Shown: positions 1-8,228, numbered from the stretch's first letter. The stretch: 25,623 nucleotides of DNA from JBKDZR01 sp047971485 (GCA_047971485.1 JBKDZR010000103.1:1-25623), one strand, 5' to 3'. Made by a program: numbers and translations. The notes: generated from the sequence alone by a model not told the origin.

Positions 1-780
1 GTTGTCGCGGCCAAGGGCGTTGAGCCGGGTCAGGATCTCCGCCGGGCTCAGGGCCTCGCCGTCGATGGCGATGGGATCGCCCTTCTTGAACGCGATCTCG
101 ACATAGGTGTCCTTGTCCGGAGCATCCTCGGGCGCGACGGTCCGCTGGAAGACGTAGGGCGGCGGCTCCTCCCACGGGTCCTCGAGCACCTTACCCTCCG
201 ACGAGGAGTGGAGGAGGTTGGCATCGACCGAGAACGGCGCCTCGCCGCGCTTGTCCTTCGGCACCGGGATCTGGTGCTTCTCGGCAAAGTCGATCAGCTC
301 GGTGCGGGACTTCATGTCCCATTCGCGCCAGGGCGCGATCACCTTGATGTTGGGGTCGAGCGCGTAGGCGGTGAGCTCGAAGCGGACCTGATCGTTGCCC
401 TTGCCGGTGGCGCCGTGAGCGATGGCGTCGGCGCCGGTCTCCTGGGCGATCTCCACCAGGCGCTTGGAGATCAGCGGCCGGGCGATGGAGGTGCCGAGGA
501 GGTAGAGCCCCTCATAGACCGCATTGGCGCGGAACATCGGGAAGACGAAATCGCGCACGAATTCCTCGCGAACGACTTCGATGAAGATATGTTCGGGCTT
601 GATGCCCATCAATTCGCCCTTGGCCCGCGCCGGCTCCAGCTCCTCGCCCTGCCCGAGATCGGCGCTGAAGGTCACCACCTCGCAGCCATAGGTTTCGGCC
701 AGCCATTTCAGGATGATCGAGGTATCCAGCCCGCCCGAATAGGCGAGCACGACTTTCTTCGGTGCAGCGATGTCCGGCAT
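1..780 (-). CDS. argG: Argininosuccinate synthase, N-terminal part (runs off the window)
   Basis: Joins citrulline and aspartate with ATP to give argininosuccinate, the penultimate step of arginine synthesis in the cytoplasm. The 260 codons in view begin MPDIAAPKKVVLAYSGGLDT. The AYSGGLDTS ATP-pyrophosphatase P-loop lies at about residues 13-21, and the family block GATGKGNDQVRFE follows near residue 120. The reading frame is open to the left edge, so the C-terminal third or more lies outside. The ATG at 778-780 has a GGAG about 8 bases upstream and is the first start in frame. It is divergent from aroQ across 181 bases. The identification is very secure; only completeness is unknown. Confidence 0.97.
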   Translation of the reverse strand, partial: MPDIAAPKKVVLAYSGGLDTSIILKWLAETYGCEVVTFSADLGQGEELEPARAKGELMGIKPEHIFIEVVREEFVRDFVFPMFRANAVYEGLYLLGTSIARPLISKRLVEIAQETGADAIAHGATGKGNDQVRFELTAYALDPNIKVIAPWREWDMKSRTELIDFAEKHQIPVPKDKRGEAPFSVDANLLHSSSEGKVLEDPWEEPPPYVFQRTVAPEDAPDKDTYVEIAFKKGDPIAIDGEALSPAEILTRLNALGRDN

Positions 781-801
781 GTCAGGGGCTCCAATTCACT
801 T

Positions 802-831
802 CCGGGGCGGTCTACAGGGCCGGGGCGGTCT
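802..831. repeat. Two 12-bp direct repeats in the argG/aroQ divergent spacer
   Basis: The 12-mer CCGGGGCGGTCT occurs at 802-813 and again at 820-831, an 18-base period, just upstream of argG. It could be a regulator site or a chance GC-rich duplication. No known operator is recognised. Confidence 0.35.
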
Positions 832-961
832 GGGCAAGCGGGGGATGGCGGGTTGGCCATTTTGCCGGGCCCGCCCAGGCCCGTCCGGGGGCTGTCCCAT
901 ATTCCCCCTTGGCAGCGCCCGGCCCCCGCGCCAGATTGCGTGCAAACCGAAAAGGATGCCC

Positions 962-1393
962 ATGACCCGCACGATCTATCTTCTCAACGGTCCCAACCTG
1001 AACCTGCTGGGTCAGCGTCAGCCGGATGTCTATGGCCATGAAACCCTGGCCGATGTCGAGGACCTGGCCCGTGCCGCCTGTCCCGAGGGGGTCGAGATTG
1101 TGATGAAACAGTCGAACTGGGAGGGCCAGCTTGTCGACTGGATCCATGAGGCACGGCACAAGGCGGCCGGGATCGTGATCAATCCGGCTGCGCTCAGCCA
1201 TACTTCGGTGGCGTTGCTTGATGCGCTGAACACTTTCGACGGGCCGGTGATCGAGGTGCACATCAGCCAGATTCACCGGCGCGAAGCCTTTCGCCACCAT
1301 TCCTATGTCTCGCATCGGGCCGACGGGGTGGTGGCCGGCTTTGGGATAGAAGGCTACGCTGCTGCTGTGCGCCGGATTTCTGCGCTGATCTGA
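962..1393 (+). CDS. aroQ: Type II 3-dehydroquinate dehydratase
   Basis: Dehydrates 3-dehydroquinate to 3-dehydroshikimate, the third step of the shikimate pathway, in the cytoplasm. At 143 residues it is normal for the type II (dodecameric) family. The N-terminus reads IYLLNGPNLNLLGQRQPDVYG, with the expected active-site Arg19 and Tyr24. The substrate-binding block INPAALSHTS (Asn75, His80) and the catalytic His100 in EVHISQIHRREAFR follow. The usual family text at the last block is SNIH, so Gln103 is a mild variant. The ATG at 962 is preferred over the in-frame ATG at 956 because AAAAGG ends 6 bases before 962 and abuts 956. It is 18 bases ahead of the thioesterase gene, probably in one operon. 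Confidence 0.96.
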   Translation: MTRTIYLLNGPNLNLLGQRQPDVYGHETLADVEDLARAACPEGVEIVMKQSNWEGQLVDWIHEARHKAAGIVINPAALSHTSVALLDALNTFDGPVIEVHISQIHRREAFRHHSYVSHRADGVVAGFGIEGYAAAVRRISALI

Positions 1394-1411
1394 ACCACTG
1401 AAAGGGAAGAG

Positions 1412-1840
1412 ATGATGACCAAATGGATGGAACTGAACCGCGGGGTGATCCACCCGTGGTTCCACGACAGCTTTGGCCATATGAACGTGCGCCATTATGC
1501 GCCGTTTTTTGACGATGCAGTCTATCACATCTGGACGCGGATTGGCCTGCCCTATTCGGAGATGCTGGAAACCCATGGGGTGCACAGCGTGGCCGCGACG
1601 GGAAACACCACCTTCATCAAGGAACTGAAGGGCGGCGATCTGATCGTCATTGATGGGGCGGTGACACGGGTCGGAACCAAAAGCGTCGCCTTCCGGTTGC
1701 GGATGCACCATGCCGATACCGGCGAATTGCATGCGACCTACGACACGGTGGATGTGCTGTTCGATCCGAAAACCCGGAAATCGGCACCGATGCCTGATCA
1801 GGTTCGTGCGACGCTGGAAAAGTTCCTGGTCGTGGACTGA
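1412..1840 (+). CDS. Acyl-CoA thioesterase of the 4HBT hot-dog fold family
   Basis: A 142-residue single-domain protein. Near its N-terminus it carries the 4-hydroxybenzoyl-CoA thioesterase pattern D-x-x-G-H-x-N: HDSFGHMNVRHY with Asp19, Gly22, His23, Asn25. An aromatic and acidic helix (APFFDDAVYHIW) follows, as in cytosolic homodimeric or tetrameric acyl-CoA hydrolases. The substrate cannot be read from sequence; related proteins hydrolyse short-chain, carnitine/betaine-type or aromatic acyl-CoA esters. AAAGGGAAGA precedes the ATG; an alternative start 3 bases later (1415) is equally possible. It sits between aroQ and ilvA, which does not obviously explain its role. Confidence 0.85.
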   Translation: MMTKWMELNRGVIHPWFHDSFGHMNVRHYAPFFDDAVYHIWTRIGLPYSEMLETHGVHSVAATGNTTFIKELKGGDLIVIDGAVTRVGTKSVAFRLRMHHADTGELHATYDTVDVLFDPKTRKSAPMPDQVRATLEKFLVVD

Positions 1841-1896
1841 CAGCGCCTGCGCCATAGGGCTTGCCAAGATCGGGATCGCGGCGCACAACCTCAGCC

Positions 1897-3144
1897 ATGA
1901 CAGGTTTCGATCTTGCGGCCAAAGCTGCCACCACCCGCATGCGCGAGGTTTTCGAACCGACGCCGCTGCTTCGTAACGACTATCTTTCGGACCGGTTCGG
2001 GGCCGATATCTGGCTGAAGCGCGAAGATGTCTCGCCGGTCCGGTCCTACAAGATCCGGGGCGCTTTCAATGCCATGCAGAAGGTGCGTGCGGCCAATCCG
2101 GATCAGGACCGCTTCGTTTGCGCCAGTGCCGGCAACCATGCCCAGGGTGTGGCCTTTGCCTGCCGGCATTTCGGGGTGAAGGGTATCATCTTCATGCCTG
2201 TCACCACGCCGCAGCAAAAGATCATGAAGACCCGCGCCTTCGGTGGCGATACCGTCGAGATCCGGCTGACCGGTGACTATTTCGATGAAACCCTGGCGGC
2301 GGCGCAGGCGTTTTGCCGCAGCGAGGGGGCGCATTTCCTGGCGCCGTTCGATGATGCCGATGTGATTGAGGGGCAGGCCAGTGTCACGGTCGAGATCCTC
2401 GATCAGCTGGGCCGGGCGCCGGACATGCTGGTGATCCCGGTCGGGGGCGGCGGGCTGGCGGCGGGCACGCGCCGGTTTCTGGATGCGGTTGCCCCCGCAG
2501 TCGATCTGCGCCTGGTCGAACCGGCGGGCGGTGCCAGCCTGACGGCGGCGCTGGCGGCCCATGAACCGGTGACACTGGATGTGGTGGACAATTTCGTCGA
2601 TGGCGCCAGCGTGGCCCGGATTGGCGCGCTGCCCTTTCAGGCCCTTGCCGCGACCCCGCCGGAAAAGGTGCTGATCGCCCCGGAAAACCGGATTTGCGTC
2701 ACGTTGCTCGACCTGCTGAATATCGAAGGCGTGGTGCTGGAACCCGCCGGGGCCCTGTCCGTCGATGCGCTGGGGCCCCTGGCGGATGACATCGCGGGCA
2801 AGACGGTGGTTTGCGTTATTTCAGGCGGCAATTTCGATTTTGAACGCCTGCCCGAAGTGCGCGAACGGGCCCAGACCTATGCCGGTTTGAAGAAGTATTT
2901 CATCCTGCGCCTGCCCCAGCGCCCTGGCGCGCTGCGCGATTTCCTTAATCTTCTGGGCCCCGAGGATGATATTGCCCGGTTCGAGTATCTTAAGAAATCG
3001 GCCCGCAACTTTGGGTCTGTCCTGTTGGGGATCGAAACCGAGCGGGCCGAGAATTTCGCCGGGCTGACGGAACGGATGCGTGCGCGCGGTTTCACGTTCC
3101 GCGACATTACCAATGACGAAATGCTGGGCGAGCTGCTTATCTGA
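1897..3144 (+). CDS. ilvA: Threonine ammonia-lyase (threonine dehydratase), short form with an ACT-like tail
   Basis: PLP enzyme deaminating L-threonine to 2-oxobutyrate, the entry step to isoleucine. At 415 residues it matches the short (Bacillus-like) form rather than the roughly 510-residue E. coli form. LKREDVSPVRSYKIRGAFN carries the PLP lysine (Lys52), and the glycine-rich phosphate loop VIPVGGGGLAAG lies near residue 186. A regulatory ACT-like domain, beginning KKYFILRLPQRPGALRDF, covers about residues 331-415, so feedback control by isoleucine or valine is likely but not visible. The ATG at 1897 is the start nearest the conserved N-terminus; a longer frame from 1861 adds unlike residues. 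The 3' end overlaps the convergent hpt gene by 8 bases. Confidence 0.95.
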   Translation: MTGFDLAAKAATTRMREVFEPTPLLRNDYLSDRFGADIWLKREDVSPVRSYKIRGAFNAMQKVRAANPDQDRFVCASAGNHAQGVAFACRHFGVKGIIFMPVTTPQQKIMKTRAFGGDTVEIRLTGDYFDETLAAAQAFCRSEGAHFLAPFDDADVIEGQASVTVEILDQLGRAPDMLVIPVGGGGLAAGTRRFLDAVAPAVDLRLVEPAGGASLTAALAAHEPVTLDVVDNFVDGASVARIGALPFQALAATPPEKVLIAPENRICVTLLDLLNIEGVVLEPAGALSVDALGPLADDIAGKTVVCVISGGNFDFERLPEVRERAQTYAGLKKYFILRLPQRPGALRDFLNLLGPEDDIARFEYLKKSARNFGSVLLGIETERAENFAGLTERMRARGFTFRDITNDEMLGELLI

Positions 3145-3475
3145 CCGGATCGGGCAGGGATAGGCCGAACTGGGGCGCGGCGGCGACCAGTTCTGCACGC
3201 GATTGCACATAACATTCAAGCACCTGGCTGGTATCGACCGGGCCGGTTCCCGCGGCGCGTTCCGCCGTGCTGCACAGCGCGGCCAGATCGTCGAAACCCA
3301 GGTTCAGCGCGGCCCCTTTCAGCATGTGCATTTCGGCCGCCATGCCGCCGGCCGGTGCCGCATCCCGCAGCCGTTGTGCCACCGCGTCGGTTTCTTCAAG
3401 AAAGACTTCCAGTACCTCGGCCAGGGCATCGGCCCCAACCTCGCTGCGCAGTTCGTTCAGACGATCCATATTCAT
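3137..3475 (-). CDS. Hpt (histidine phosphotransfer) domain protein
   Basis: A stand-alone 112-residue Hpt protein. The predicted phospho-accepting His50 sits in HMLKGAALNLGF, matching the family pattern H-x-L-K-G-(A/S)-(A/S)-x-x-(L/I)-G. The rest is helical and acidic, as expected for the four-helix bundle that shuttles phosphate between a hybrid kinase and a receiver. It has no kinase or receiver domain of its own. GAGGA lies 8 bases before the ATG at 3473-3475. It is divergent from the receiver-phosphatase gene at 3633 across 157 bases, suggesting that His50 may exchange phosphate with that receiver (inference). Its stop codon lies inside the end of ilvA. Confidence 0.88.
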   Translation of the reverse strand: MNMDRLNELRSEVGADALAEVLEVFLEETDAVAQRLRDAAPAGGMAAEMHMLKGAALNLGFDDLAALCSTAERAAGTGPVDTSQVLECYVQSRAELVAAAPQFGLSLPDPVR

Positions 3476-3514
3476 CGTGCTTGTCCTCAGGCATCACCAA
3501 AGTCGCCCCGATCC

Positions 3515-3526
3515 ATGGTCGACCAT
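3515..3526. promoter_or_regulatory. Perfect 12-bp palindrome between hpt and the receiver-phosphatase gene
   Basis: ATGGTCGACCAT is a perfect inverted repeat in the 157-bp divergent spacer, 40 bases upstream of the hpt start. The other half of the spacer (about 3550-3600) is noticeably AT-richer than its surroundings and is a likely promoter zone. No CtrA-type TTAA-N7-TTAA box was found. Use as an operator is only a suggestion. Confidence 0.3.
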
Positions 3527-3632
3527 AGCGGCCCTATTTGCCCTCGTCACCGCAATAATCTGAACAATTGTAATGTTCATAGATAGTTAGCGGATAGGTG
3601 CGATCAGGGGGCGGGCAAGAGGGTTCGGATGC

Positions 3633-4925
3633 GTGACGTTTGAAAACAAAGAAAATCCCGGGCTGACCGCAACGGCCGTTCCATCCGCACCCGCTGCGGA
3701 TGGGCCAGGTCCGCGGATTCTGGTGGTCGATGACAGTCGCGCCCAGCGGCTGACCCTGTGCACCTTGTTGCGCCGCTCCGGTTATCGGGTGGACGAAGCG
3801 GATAGTGGTGCCCGGGCGCTTGAGATATGCCATCAGACCCCACCCGATCTGGTGATCAGCGATTGGGTGATGCCGGGCATGAACGGGTTGGAACTGTGCC
3901 GCGCGTTTCGGGCGATGGATAGGGAAAGCTATGGCTATTTCATCCTTCTGACGTCCAAAAGCGAACGTTCGGAGATTGCTCTTGGCCTGGAATCGGGGGC
4001 TGACGATTTTCTGACCAAACCGGTGAACGGCGCCGAATTGCGGGCCCGGTTGAAGGCGGGGCAGCGCATCGTCGACATGCAGCGCGAGGTGACGCGGAAA
4101 AACCACATGCTGGGCGATGCCCTGGCCGAGGTGCGGCGGCTTTATGACCTGATCGACAGCGATCTTCAGGAGGCGCGCAAATTGCAGGATGCGCTGATCC
4201 GCGACCGCGACCGCGATTTCGGGGCCGCCCGGATGTCGCTGTTATTGCGCTCCAGCGGTCATGTCGGGGGGGATCTGGTGGGGCATTTCTGTGCGGGCAG
4301 CCGGCAATTGGGGGTCTATTCCATTGATGTGTCCGGCCATGGTATTACCTCGGCCATGCTGGCGGCGCGTCTGGCGGGGCATCTGTCGGCCGCAGACCCG
4401 GACTATAACATCGCGTTGGAACGGCGGGGATCAGGCTATCATGCCCTGCCCACGGATCAGGTGGTCGCGCGCCTGAACGAGATGATGCACCATATCGTCG
4501 GATCGGATCATTATTTCACCATCGCCCTGGCGGTAATCGATCTGGCCAGCGGCCGGGTTCGCCTGACCCAGGCGGGGCATCCCCATCCGCTGGTGCAACG
4601 TGCCGATGGCGGGTTCGTCACCATTGGCAGCGGTGGCTTGCCGGTTGGTCTGCTGGAAGACGTGTCATGGTCTGAAACCTGTATCCGCCTGTTCCCCGGC
4701 GACCGGTTGGTCCTGTGTTCCGATGGAATCACTGAATGTACCAATGATGACGATGCCATGCTGGAAGAAGCGGGACTGGCCCGGATCCTTGCCCGGCATG
4801 CGGATCGCGCGGGCATCGATTTGCTGGAAACGATGATGGTGGATCTGGAACAATATCATGGGGGTGACAGCTATCCTGACGATATCTCGGCCGTGATGGT
4901 CGAATATACCGGCCCGACCGGCTGA
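3633..4925 (+). CDS. Response regulator with receiver domain and SpoIIE/PP2C-type serine phosphatase domain (RsbU-like)
   Basis: A 430-residue two-domain signalling protein. Residues about 28-145 form a CheY-like receiver: acidic pair Asp33-Asp34 in VVDDS, phospho-acceptor Asp77 in ISDWVMPGMNG, Thr107 and Lys129 (TKP). A charged, probably coiled-coil linker (about 146-190) leads to a SpoIIE-type metal-dependent phosphatase. Its metal-binding acidic residues are at GGD (Asp214), DVSGHG (Asp232), SDGITE (Asp364) and PDDIS (Asp416/417). Such proteins dephosphorylate STAS-domain anti-anti-sigma factors in partner-switching cascades when the receiver is phosphorylated. No STAS protein or anti-sigma kinase gene is in view. 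The start is GTG; an ATG 4 bases upstream is out of frame and stops at once. The adjacent divergent Hpt gene is a plausible phosphodonor. Confidence 0.92.
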   Translation: MTFENKENPGLTATAVPSAPAADGPGPRILVVDDSRAQRLTLCTLLRRSGYRVDEADSGARALEICHQTPPDLVISDWVMPGMNGLELCRAFRAMDRESYGYFILLTSKSERSEIALGLESGADDFLTKPVNGAELRARLKAGQRIVDMQREVTRKNHMLGDALAEVRRLYDLIDSDLQEARKLQDALIRDRDRDFGAARMSLLLRSSGHVGGDLVGHFCAGSRQLGVYSIDVSGHGITSAMLAARLAGHLSAADPDYNIALERRGSGYHALPTDQVVARLNEMMHHIVGSDHYFTIALAVIDLASGRVRLTQAGHPHPLVQRADGGFVTIGSGGLPVGLLEDVSWSETCIRLFPGDRLVLCSDGITECTNDDDAMLEEAGLARILARHADRAGIDLLETMMVDLEQYHGGDSYPDDISAVMVEYTGPTG

Positions 4926-4928
4926 GGG

Positions 4929-5369
4929 TCAGCCCTGTCCGGCCAAACGGCGGAGCGCGGCGGCATCGCCGGTACTGGCCACCAGGTCGGCGGCCAGTAT
5001 CAGGGGCATCCACACGGCACTGTGCCCGGCCTCGGTTGGCGGGCCCAGGCGGCATGTGGGGCGGGCCAGATAGATCGTGCAGATCTTTTCGGCCCAGAGA
5101 TCGTATTCCGGCATATAGACGAAACGTCGGTGTACACCGATGCGCCGGGCCGGTCCGATGCGCCAGCCGGTTTCCTCATAGACCTCGCGGTGCAGGCTTT
5201 GCAGTGGGTGCTCGCCGGGGTCGATGCCGCCGCCGGGCAACTGGAATTCGGCCTGTAGCCCGTTTTGGTGGGTCAACAGTACATCGGAACCGCGCTGCAG
5301 CACGGCATAGACGCCGGGCCGGGGCCGATAGGTCTTGTCCTGACGAGGAACATCCCCATATCTGCGCAT
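4929..5369 (-). CDS. Nudix hydrolase
   Basis: A 146-residue protein with a full Nudix box at residues 47-69 (GGIDPGEHPLQSLHREVYEETGW), matching G-x5-E-x7-R-E-U-x-E-E-x-G-U. It therefore hydrolyses some nucleoside diphosphate linked to another moiety, with Mg2+. Substrate cannot be assigned: the short single-domain form resembles general NTP or NDP-sugar hydrolases rather than RppH. The ATG at 5367-5369 is chosen because GGAG lies 6 bases before it; an in-frame GTG at 5390 would add 7 residues but lacks such a site. It is convergent with the phosphatase gene (3 bases between stops) and divergent from hslO. Confidence 0.88.
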   Translation of the reverse strand: MRRYGDVPRQDKTYRPRPGVYAVLQRGSDVLLTHQNGLQAEFQLPGGGIDPGEHPLQSLHREVYEETGWRIGPARRIGVHRRFVYMPEYDLWAEKICTIYLARPTCRLGPPTEAGHSAVWMPLILAADLVASTGDAAALRRLAGQG

Positions 5370-5435
5370 CTGGTGCTCCGGTTGCCGCACAGTCTGTCAG
5401 ACGGTATGCCGGACCTGCCCACCGAAGGAAAGCCG

Positions 5436-6443
5436 ATGACACTGGGACTGCAAATCGCATGGGATGACACGATTCTTCCCTTTCAGCTTGACCGTTGTGA
5501 CATTCGCGGCCGTGTGGCGCGTCTGGACGGGGTGTTGGACAAGGTTTTGTCCCAGCACGACTATCCCCCGGCGATCGAGGCACTGGTGGCCGAGGTCGCG
5601 TTGCTGACGGCGTTGATCGGCCAGACCATCAAGTTGCGCTGGAAACTGTCGCTTCAGGTGCGGGGCGACGGGCCGGCGCGGCTGATCGCGGCCGATTACT
5701 TCGGGCCGACGGCCGAGGGCGAACCGGCGCAGATCCGGGCCTATGCCAGCTTTGATGCCGAGCGTCTGCAGCCCGAGGGCGATCCCTTTTCCCAGATCGG
5801 CAAAGGATATCTGGCGATTCTGATCGACCAGGGGGCTGGTACGACGCCCTATCAGGGGATCACGCCGATTGCGGGAGGATCGCTGCGCGCCTGTGCGGAA
5901 ACCTATTTCGCGCAGTCCGAACAGCTGCCGACCCGGTTTGAGCTGAGCTATGGCCGCTCGATGATGCCCGGGCGGCCCGATGGCTGGCGCGCCGGGGGGG
6001 TGATGTTGCAGCACATGCCCAAGGCGTCGCCCTCGGTCTCGGGGGGTGGCTCGGGCGAGGCGGGATTGCTGGAGGCTGCGGATCTGGTGGCCGGGGACGA
6101 TGCCGAAAACTGGTCGCGGGCCAACATGTTGCTGGACACGATCGACGCGTTGGAACTGGTCGGCCCCACGGTTCAGCCCACCGAACTGCTGGTGCGGCTG
6201 TTTCACGAGGAAACCCCGAGGGTCTACGATCCCCAGCCGTTGGCCTTTGGCTGTACCTGCAGTGCCGACAAGGTCCGGCAAAGCCTGTCGATCTATTCGG
6301 CCCGGGATATTGGCCACATGACCACGGCCGAGGGGATCGTGACGGCCGATTGCCAGTTCTGCGGGGCGCATTACGAATTCGACCCTGCGACACTGGGGTT
6401 CGAGGCGACGCGGGATCCCGGGGATGAGGGTGGTGATGTCTGA
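5436..6443 (+). CDS. hslO: Redox-regulated holdase chaperone Hsp33
   Basis: Cytoplasmic holdase activated by oxidative unfolding and zinc release, protecting proteins during oxidant and heat stress. At 335 residues it is slightly longer than the E. coli protein (about 290). The C-terminal redox switch is complete: CxC (about Cys273, Cys275 in FGCTCS) and CxxC (about Cys306, Cys309 in CQFCG). The N-terminal domain starts near LPFQLDRCDIRGRVARL, as usual for this family. AAGGAAAG precedes the ATG at 5436; an earlier in-frame ATG at 5406 lacks a ribosome binding site. Its stop overlaps the start of the next Nudix gene, indicating co-translation. Confidence 0.95.
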   Translation: MTLGLQIAWDDTILPFQLDRCDIRGRVARLDGVLDKVLSQHDYPPAIEALVAEVALLTALIGQTIKLRWKLSLQVRGDGPARLIAADYFGPTAEGEPAQIRAYASFDAERLQPEGDPFSQIGKGYLAILIDQGAGTTPYQGITPIAGGSLRACAETYFAQSEQLPTRFELSYGRSMMPGRPDGWRAGGVMLQHMPKASPSVSGGGSGEAGLLEAADLVAGDDAENWSRANMLLDTIDALELVGPTVQPTELLVRLFHEETPRVYDPQPLAFGCTCSADKVRQSLSIYSARDIGHMTTAEGIVTADCQFCGAHYEFDPATLGFEATRDPGDEGGDV

Positions 6444-7032
6444 CACGGCCGGGGCGTTAGGCCGGGCGATCGCGCGTGTGGGCCGGCCGTCGTCGGATTT
6501 CGATCTCAACCCCCAGGTTCGCCTGCCCGAGGGGCGCAAGCTGCGCGCGGCAGCGGTTCTGGTGGGGGTGACGCCGGGGGGGACGGGGCCGCAGGTTCTG
6601 TTGACCAAGCGGTCCTCGCGGCTGCGTCACCACCCCGGCCAGATCGCCTTTCCCGGGGGCAAGTGCGATCCTGGCGATCCCAGCCACGAAGCGGCGGCCC
6701 TGCGCGAGGCCCATGAGGAAATCGGCCTGCCCCCCGCTGCGGTTCAGGTGATCGGGCGTCTGCCGCGTCATGAAACGGTGACAGGGTTCGATGTGGTTCC
6801 GGTGGTCGCCTGGATCGACGTTGACTTCACCGCCCGCCCCGAGGCGGGTGAGGTCGACGAGGTCTTTCGCGTGCCCCTGTCGCATCTGTTGTGCGAGGAC
6901 AATTACCGGGTCGAGGCGCGGCTGTGGGGTGGACAGCGCCGGCGCTATTATGCGGTACCTTTCGGGCCCTACTATATCTGGGGGGCAACGGCGCGGATCC
7001 TGCGTGCCCTGGCTGACCGGATGGCCCCGTGA
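6436..7032 (+). CDS. Nudix hydrolase, CoA pyrophosphatase type (NudL/NUDT7/8-like)
   Basis: A 198-residue protein with the distinctive extended motif of CoA diphosphatases: LRHHPGQIAFPGGKCDPGD followed by HEAAALREAHEEIGL. The LR-x-H-x-GQIAFPGG lead-in is the UPF0035/NudL signature joined to a Nudix box. The expected reaction is cleavage of CoA or acyl-CoA to phosphopantetheine and 3',5'-ADP; activity is inferred from family. The ATG at 6436 lies inside the hslO 3' end (8-base overlap including the stop) with GAGGG about 5 bases upstream; an in-frame ATG at 6424 is also possible. Its stop overlaps the GTG of cca as GTGA. The hslO-nudix-cca order looks like a conserved housekeeping operon. Confidence 0.9.
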   Translation: MSDTAGALGRAIARVGRPSSDFDLNPQVRLPEGRKLRAAAVLVGVTPGGTGPQVLLTKRSSRLRHHPGQIAFPGGKCDPGDPSHEAAALREAHEEIGLPPAAVQVIGRLPRHETVTGFDVVPVVAWIDVDFTARPEAGEVDEVFRVPLSHLLCEDNYRVEARLWGGQRRRYYAVPFGPYYIWGATARILRALADRMAP

Positions 7033-8195
7033 CCAGGTCTTCCGTGGCCCGGATTGCGGCACCTTGGCTGACAGATCCCGCGACCCGGGCGGTGACCGCC
7101 GCACTGGAGGAGGCGGGGCACCGGGCGCTGTATGTCGGGGGCTGTGTGCGCAATGCGCTATTGGCGGTACCGGTCAGCGATATTGATATCGCCACGGATG
7201 CCCTGCCCGAGGCGGTGATCGCCGCTGTCGGGGCTGCGGGGCTGAAGGCGGTGCCGACCGGCATCGCGCATGGCACGATCACGGTTGTGTCCGGGGGCCG
7301 GGGCTATGAGGTCACCACCTGTCGCCGCGATGTTGTGACCGATGGCCGCCACGCCCAGGTCGTCTTTTCGACCCATATGGAAGAAGATGCGGCGCGGCGC
7401 GATTTTACCATGAACGCCCTTTATGCCACGCCCGAGGGGCGGGTTCTCGATCCGGTCGGGGGCCTGCCGGATCTGCGGGCGCGGCGGTTGCGGTTCATCG
7501 GTGATGCGGATCGCCGGATCGCCGAGGATTACCTGCGGATCCTGCGCTTCTTTCGGTTTCATGCCTGGTATGGGGATCCGGCGGGGGGCCTGGATGCCGA
7601 GGGCCTGGCCGCCTGTGCGGCGGGGGCCGGGGGGCTGGCGCGGGTCTCGGCGGAGCGGATCGGCCAAGAGATGCTCAAACTGCTGGGGGCGGTCGATCCG
7701 GCGCCGGCGCTGGCCGCCATGGCCCAGGCGGGGATTTTGGCCCGGGTTCTGCCCGGCGCAGTGTCCGCGCCCCTGGCCCCGCTGATCGCGCTTGAGGATG
7801 GCCTGGCCCCCGACCCGCTGCGGCGTTTGGCCGTGCTGGGCGGAGAGGGTCCGGCTGATCGCTTTCGTCTTAGTCGGGTGGCCGCGCGCCGTCTGGATCT
7901 GCTGCGTGATCTGTCGGGTGCGGCGGCCGGTTCGGCCGAAATCGCCTGGCGTCATGGGGCGGATGCGGCCCGCGATGTGGCCCTGCTGCGGGCGGCAAGC
8001 CTTGCCCAACCGTTGCCGGCAGGTCTTGAGCAGGCCATTGCCGCAGGTGCGGCGGCCCGGTTCCCGGTTGCGGCCCGCGATCTGATGCCGCGCTTTGCCG
8101 GTGCGGATTTGGGTCAGGCGCTGCGACGGCTGGAACGGGCCTGGATCGCGTCGGATTTCACCCTGACCCGGGATGGTCTGCTGGCGCTGGCCTGA
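7029..8195 (+). CDS. cca: CCA tRNA nucleotidyltransferase (class II poly(A) polymerase/CCA family)
   Basis: Adds or repairs the 3'-terminal CCA of tRNAs. The 388-residue protein shows the class II nucleotidyltransferase blocks in order: GG-x-x-R (YVGGCVRNALL), the metal-binding D-x-D (SDIDIAT), RRDFTMNAL, and the nucleotide-binding region LRFIGDADRRIAEDYLRILRFFRF cut here as RRIAEDYLRILRFF. The C-terminal half is alanine-rich and helical. The distinction from a poly(A) polymerase cannot be made from the head domain alone, but size and operon context favour CCA addition. The GTG start at 7029 overlaps the Nudix stop (GTGA). The gene is followed by 237 bases before the exporter gene. Confidence 0.92.
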   Translation: MTRSSVARIAAPWLTDPATRAVTAALEEAGHRALYVGGCVRNALLAVPVSDIDIATDALPEAVIAAVGAAGLKAVPTGIAHGTITVVSGGRGYEVTTCRRDVVTDGRHAQVVFSTHMEEDAARRDFTMNALYATPEGRVLDPVGGLPDLRARRLRFIGDADRRIAEDYLRILRFFRFHAWYGDPAGGLDAEGLAACAAGAGGLARVSAERIGQEMLKLLGAVDPAPALAAMAQAGILARVLPGAVSAPLAPLIALEDGLAPDPLRRLAVLGGEGPADRFRLSRVAARRLDLLRDLSGAAAGSAEIAWRHGADAARDVALLRAASLAQPLPAGLEQAIAAGAAARFPVAARDLMPRFAGADLGQALRRLERAWIASDFTLTRDGLLALA

Positions 8196-8228
8196 TGCCT
8201 GGCGCGGACAGATGCCGCAGAAAGCACC

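Noticed and set aside
3527..3632. CtrA binding box upstream of the receiver-phosphatase gene
   Set aside because: No TTAA-N7-TTAA pattern was found in the AT-rich part of the spacer.
5397..6608. Open frame of about 403 codons on the minus strand
   Set aside because: Antisense to hslO and the start of the CoA-type Nudix gene; no recognisable domain and a composition typical of shadows.
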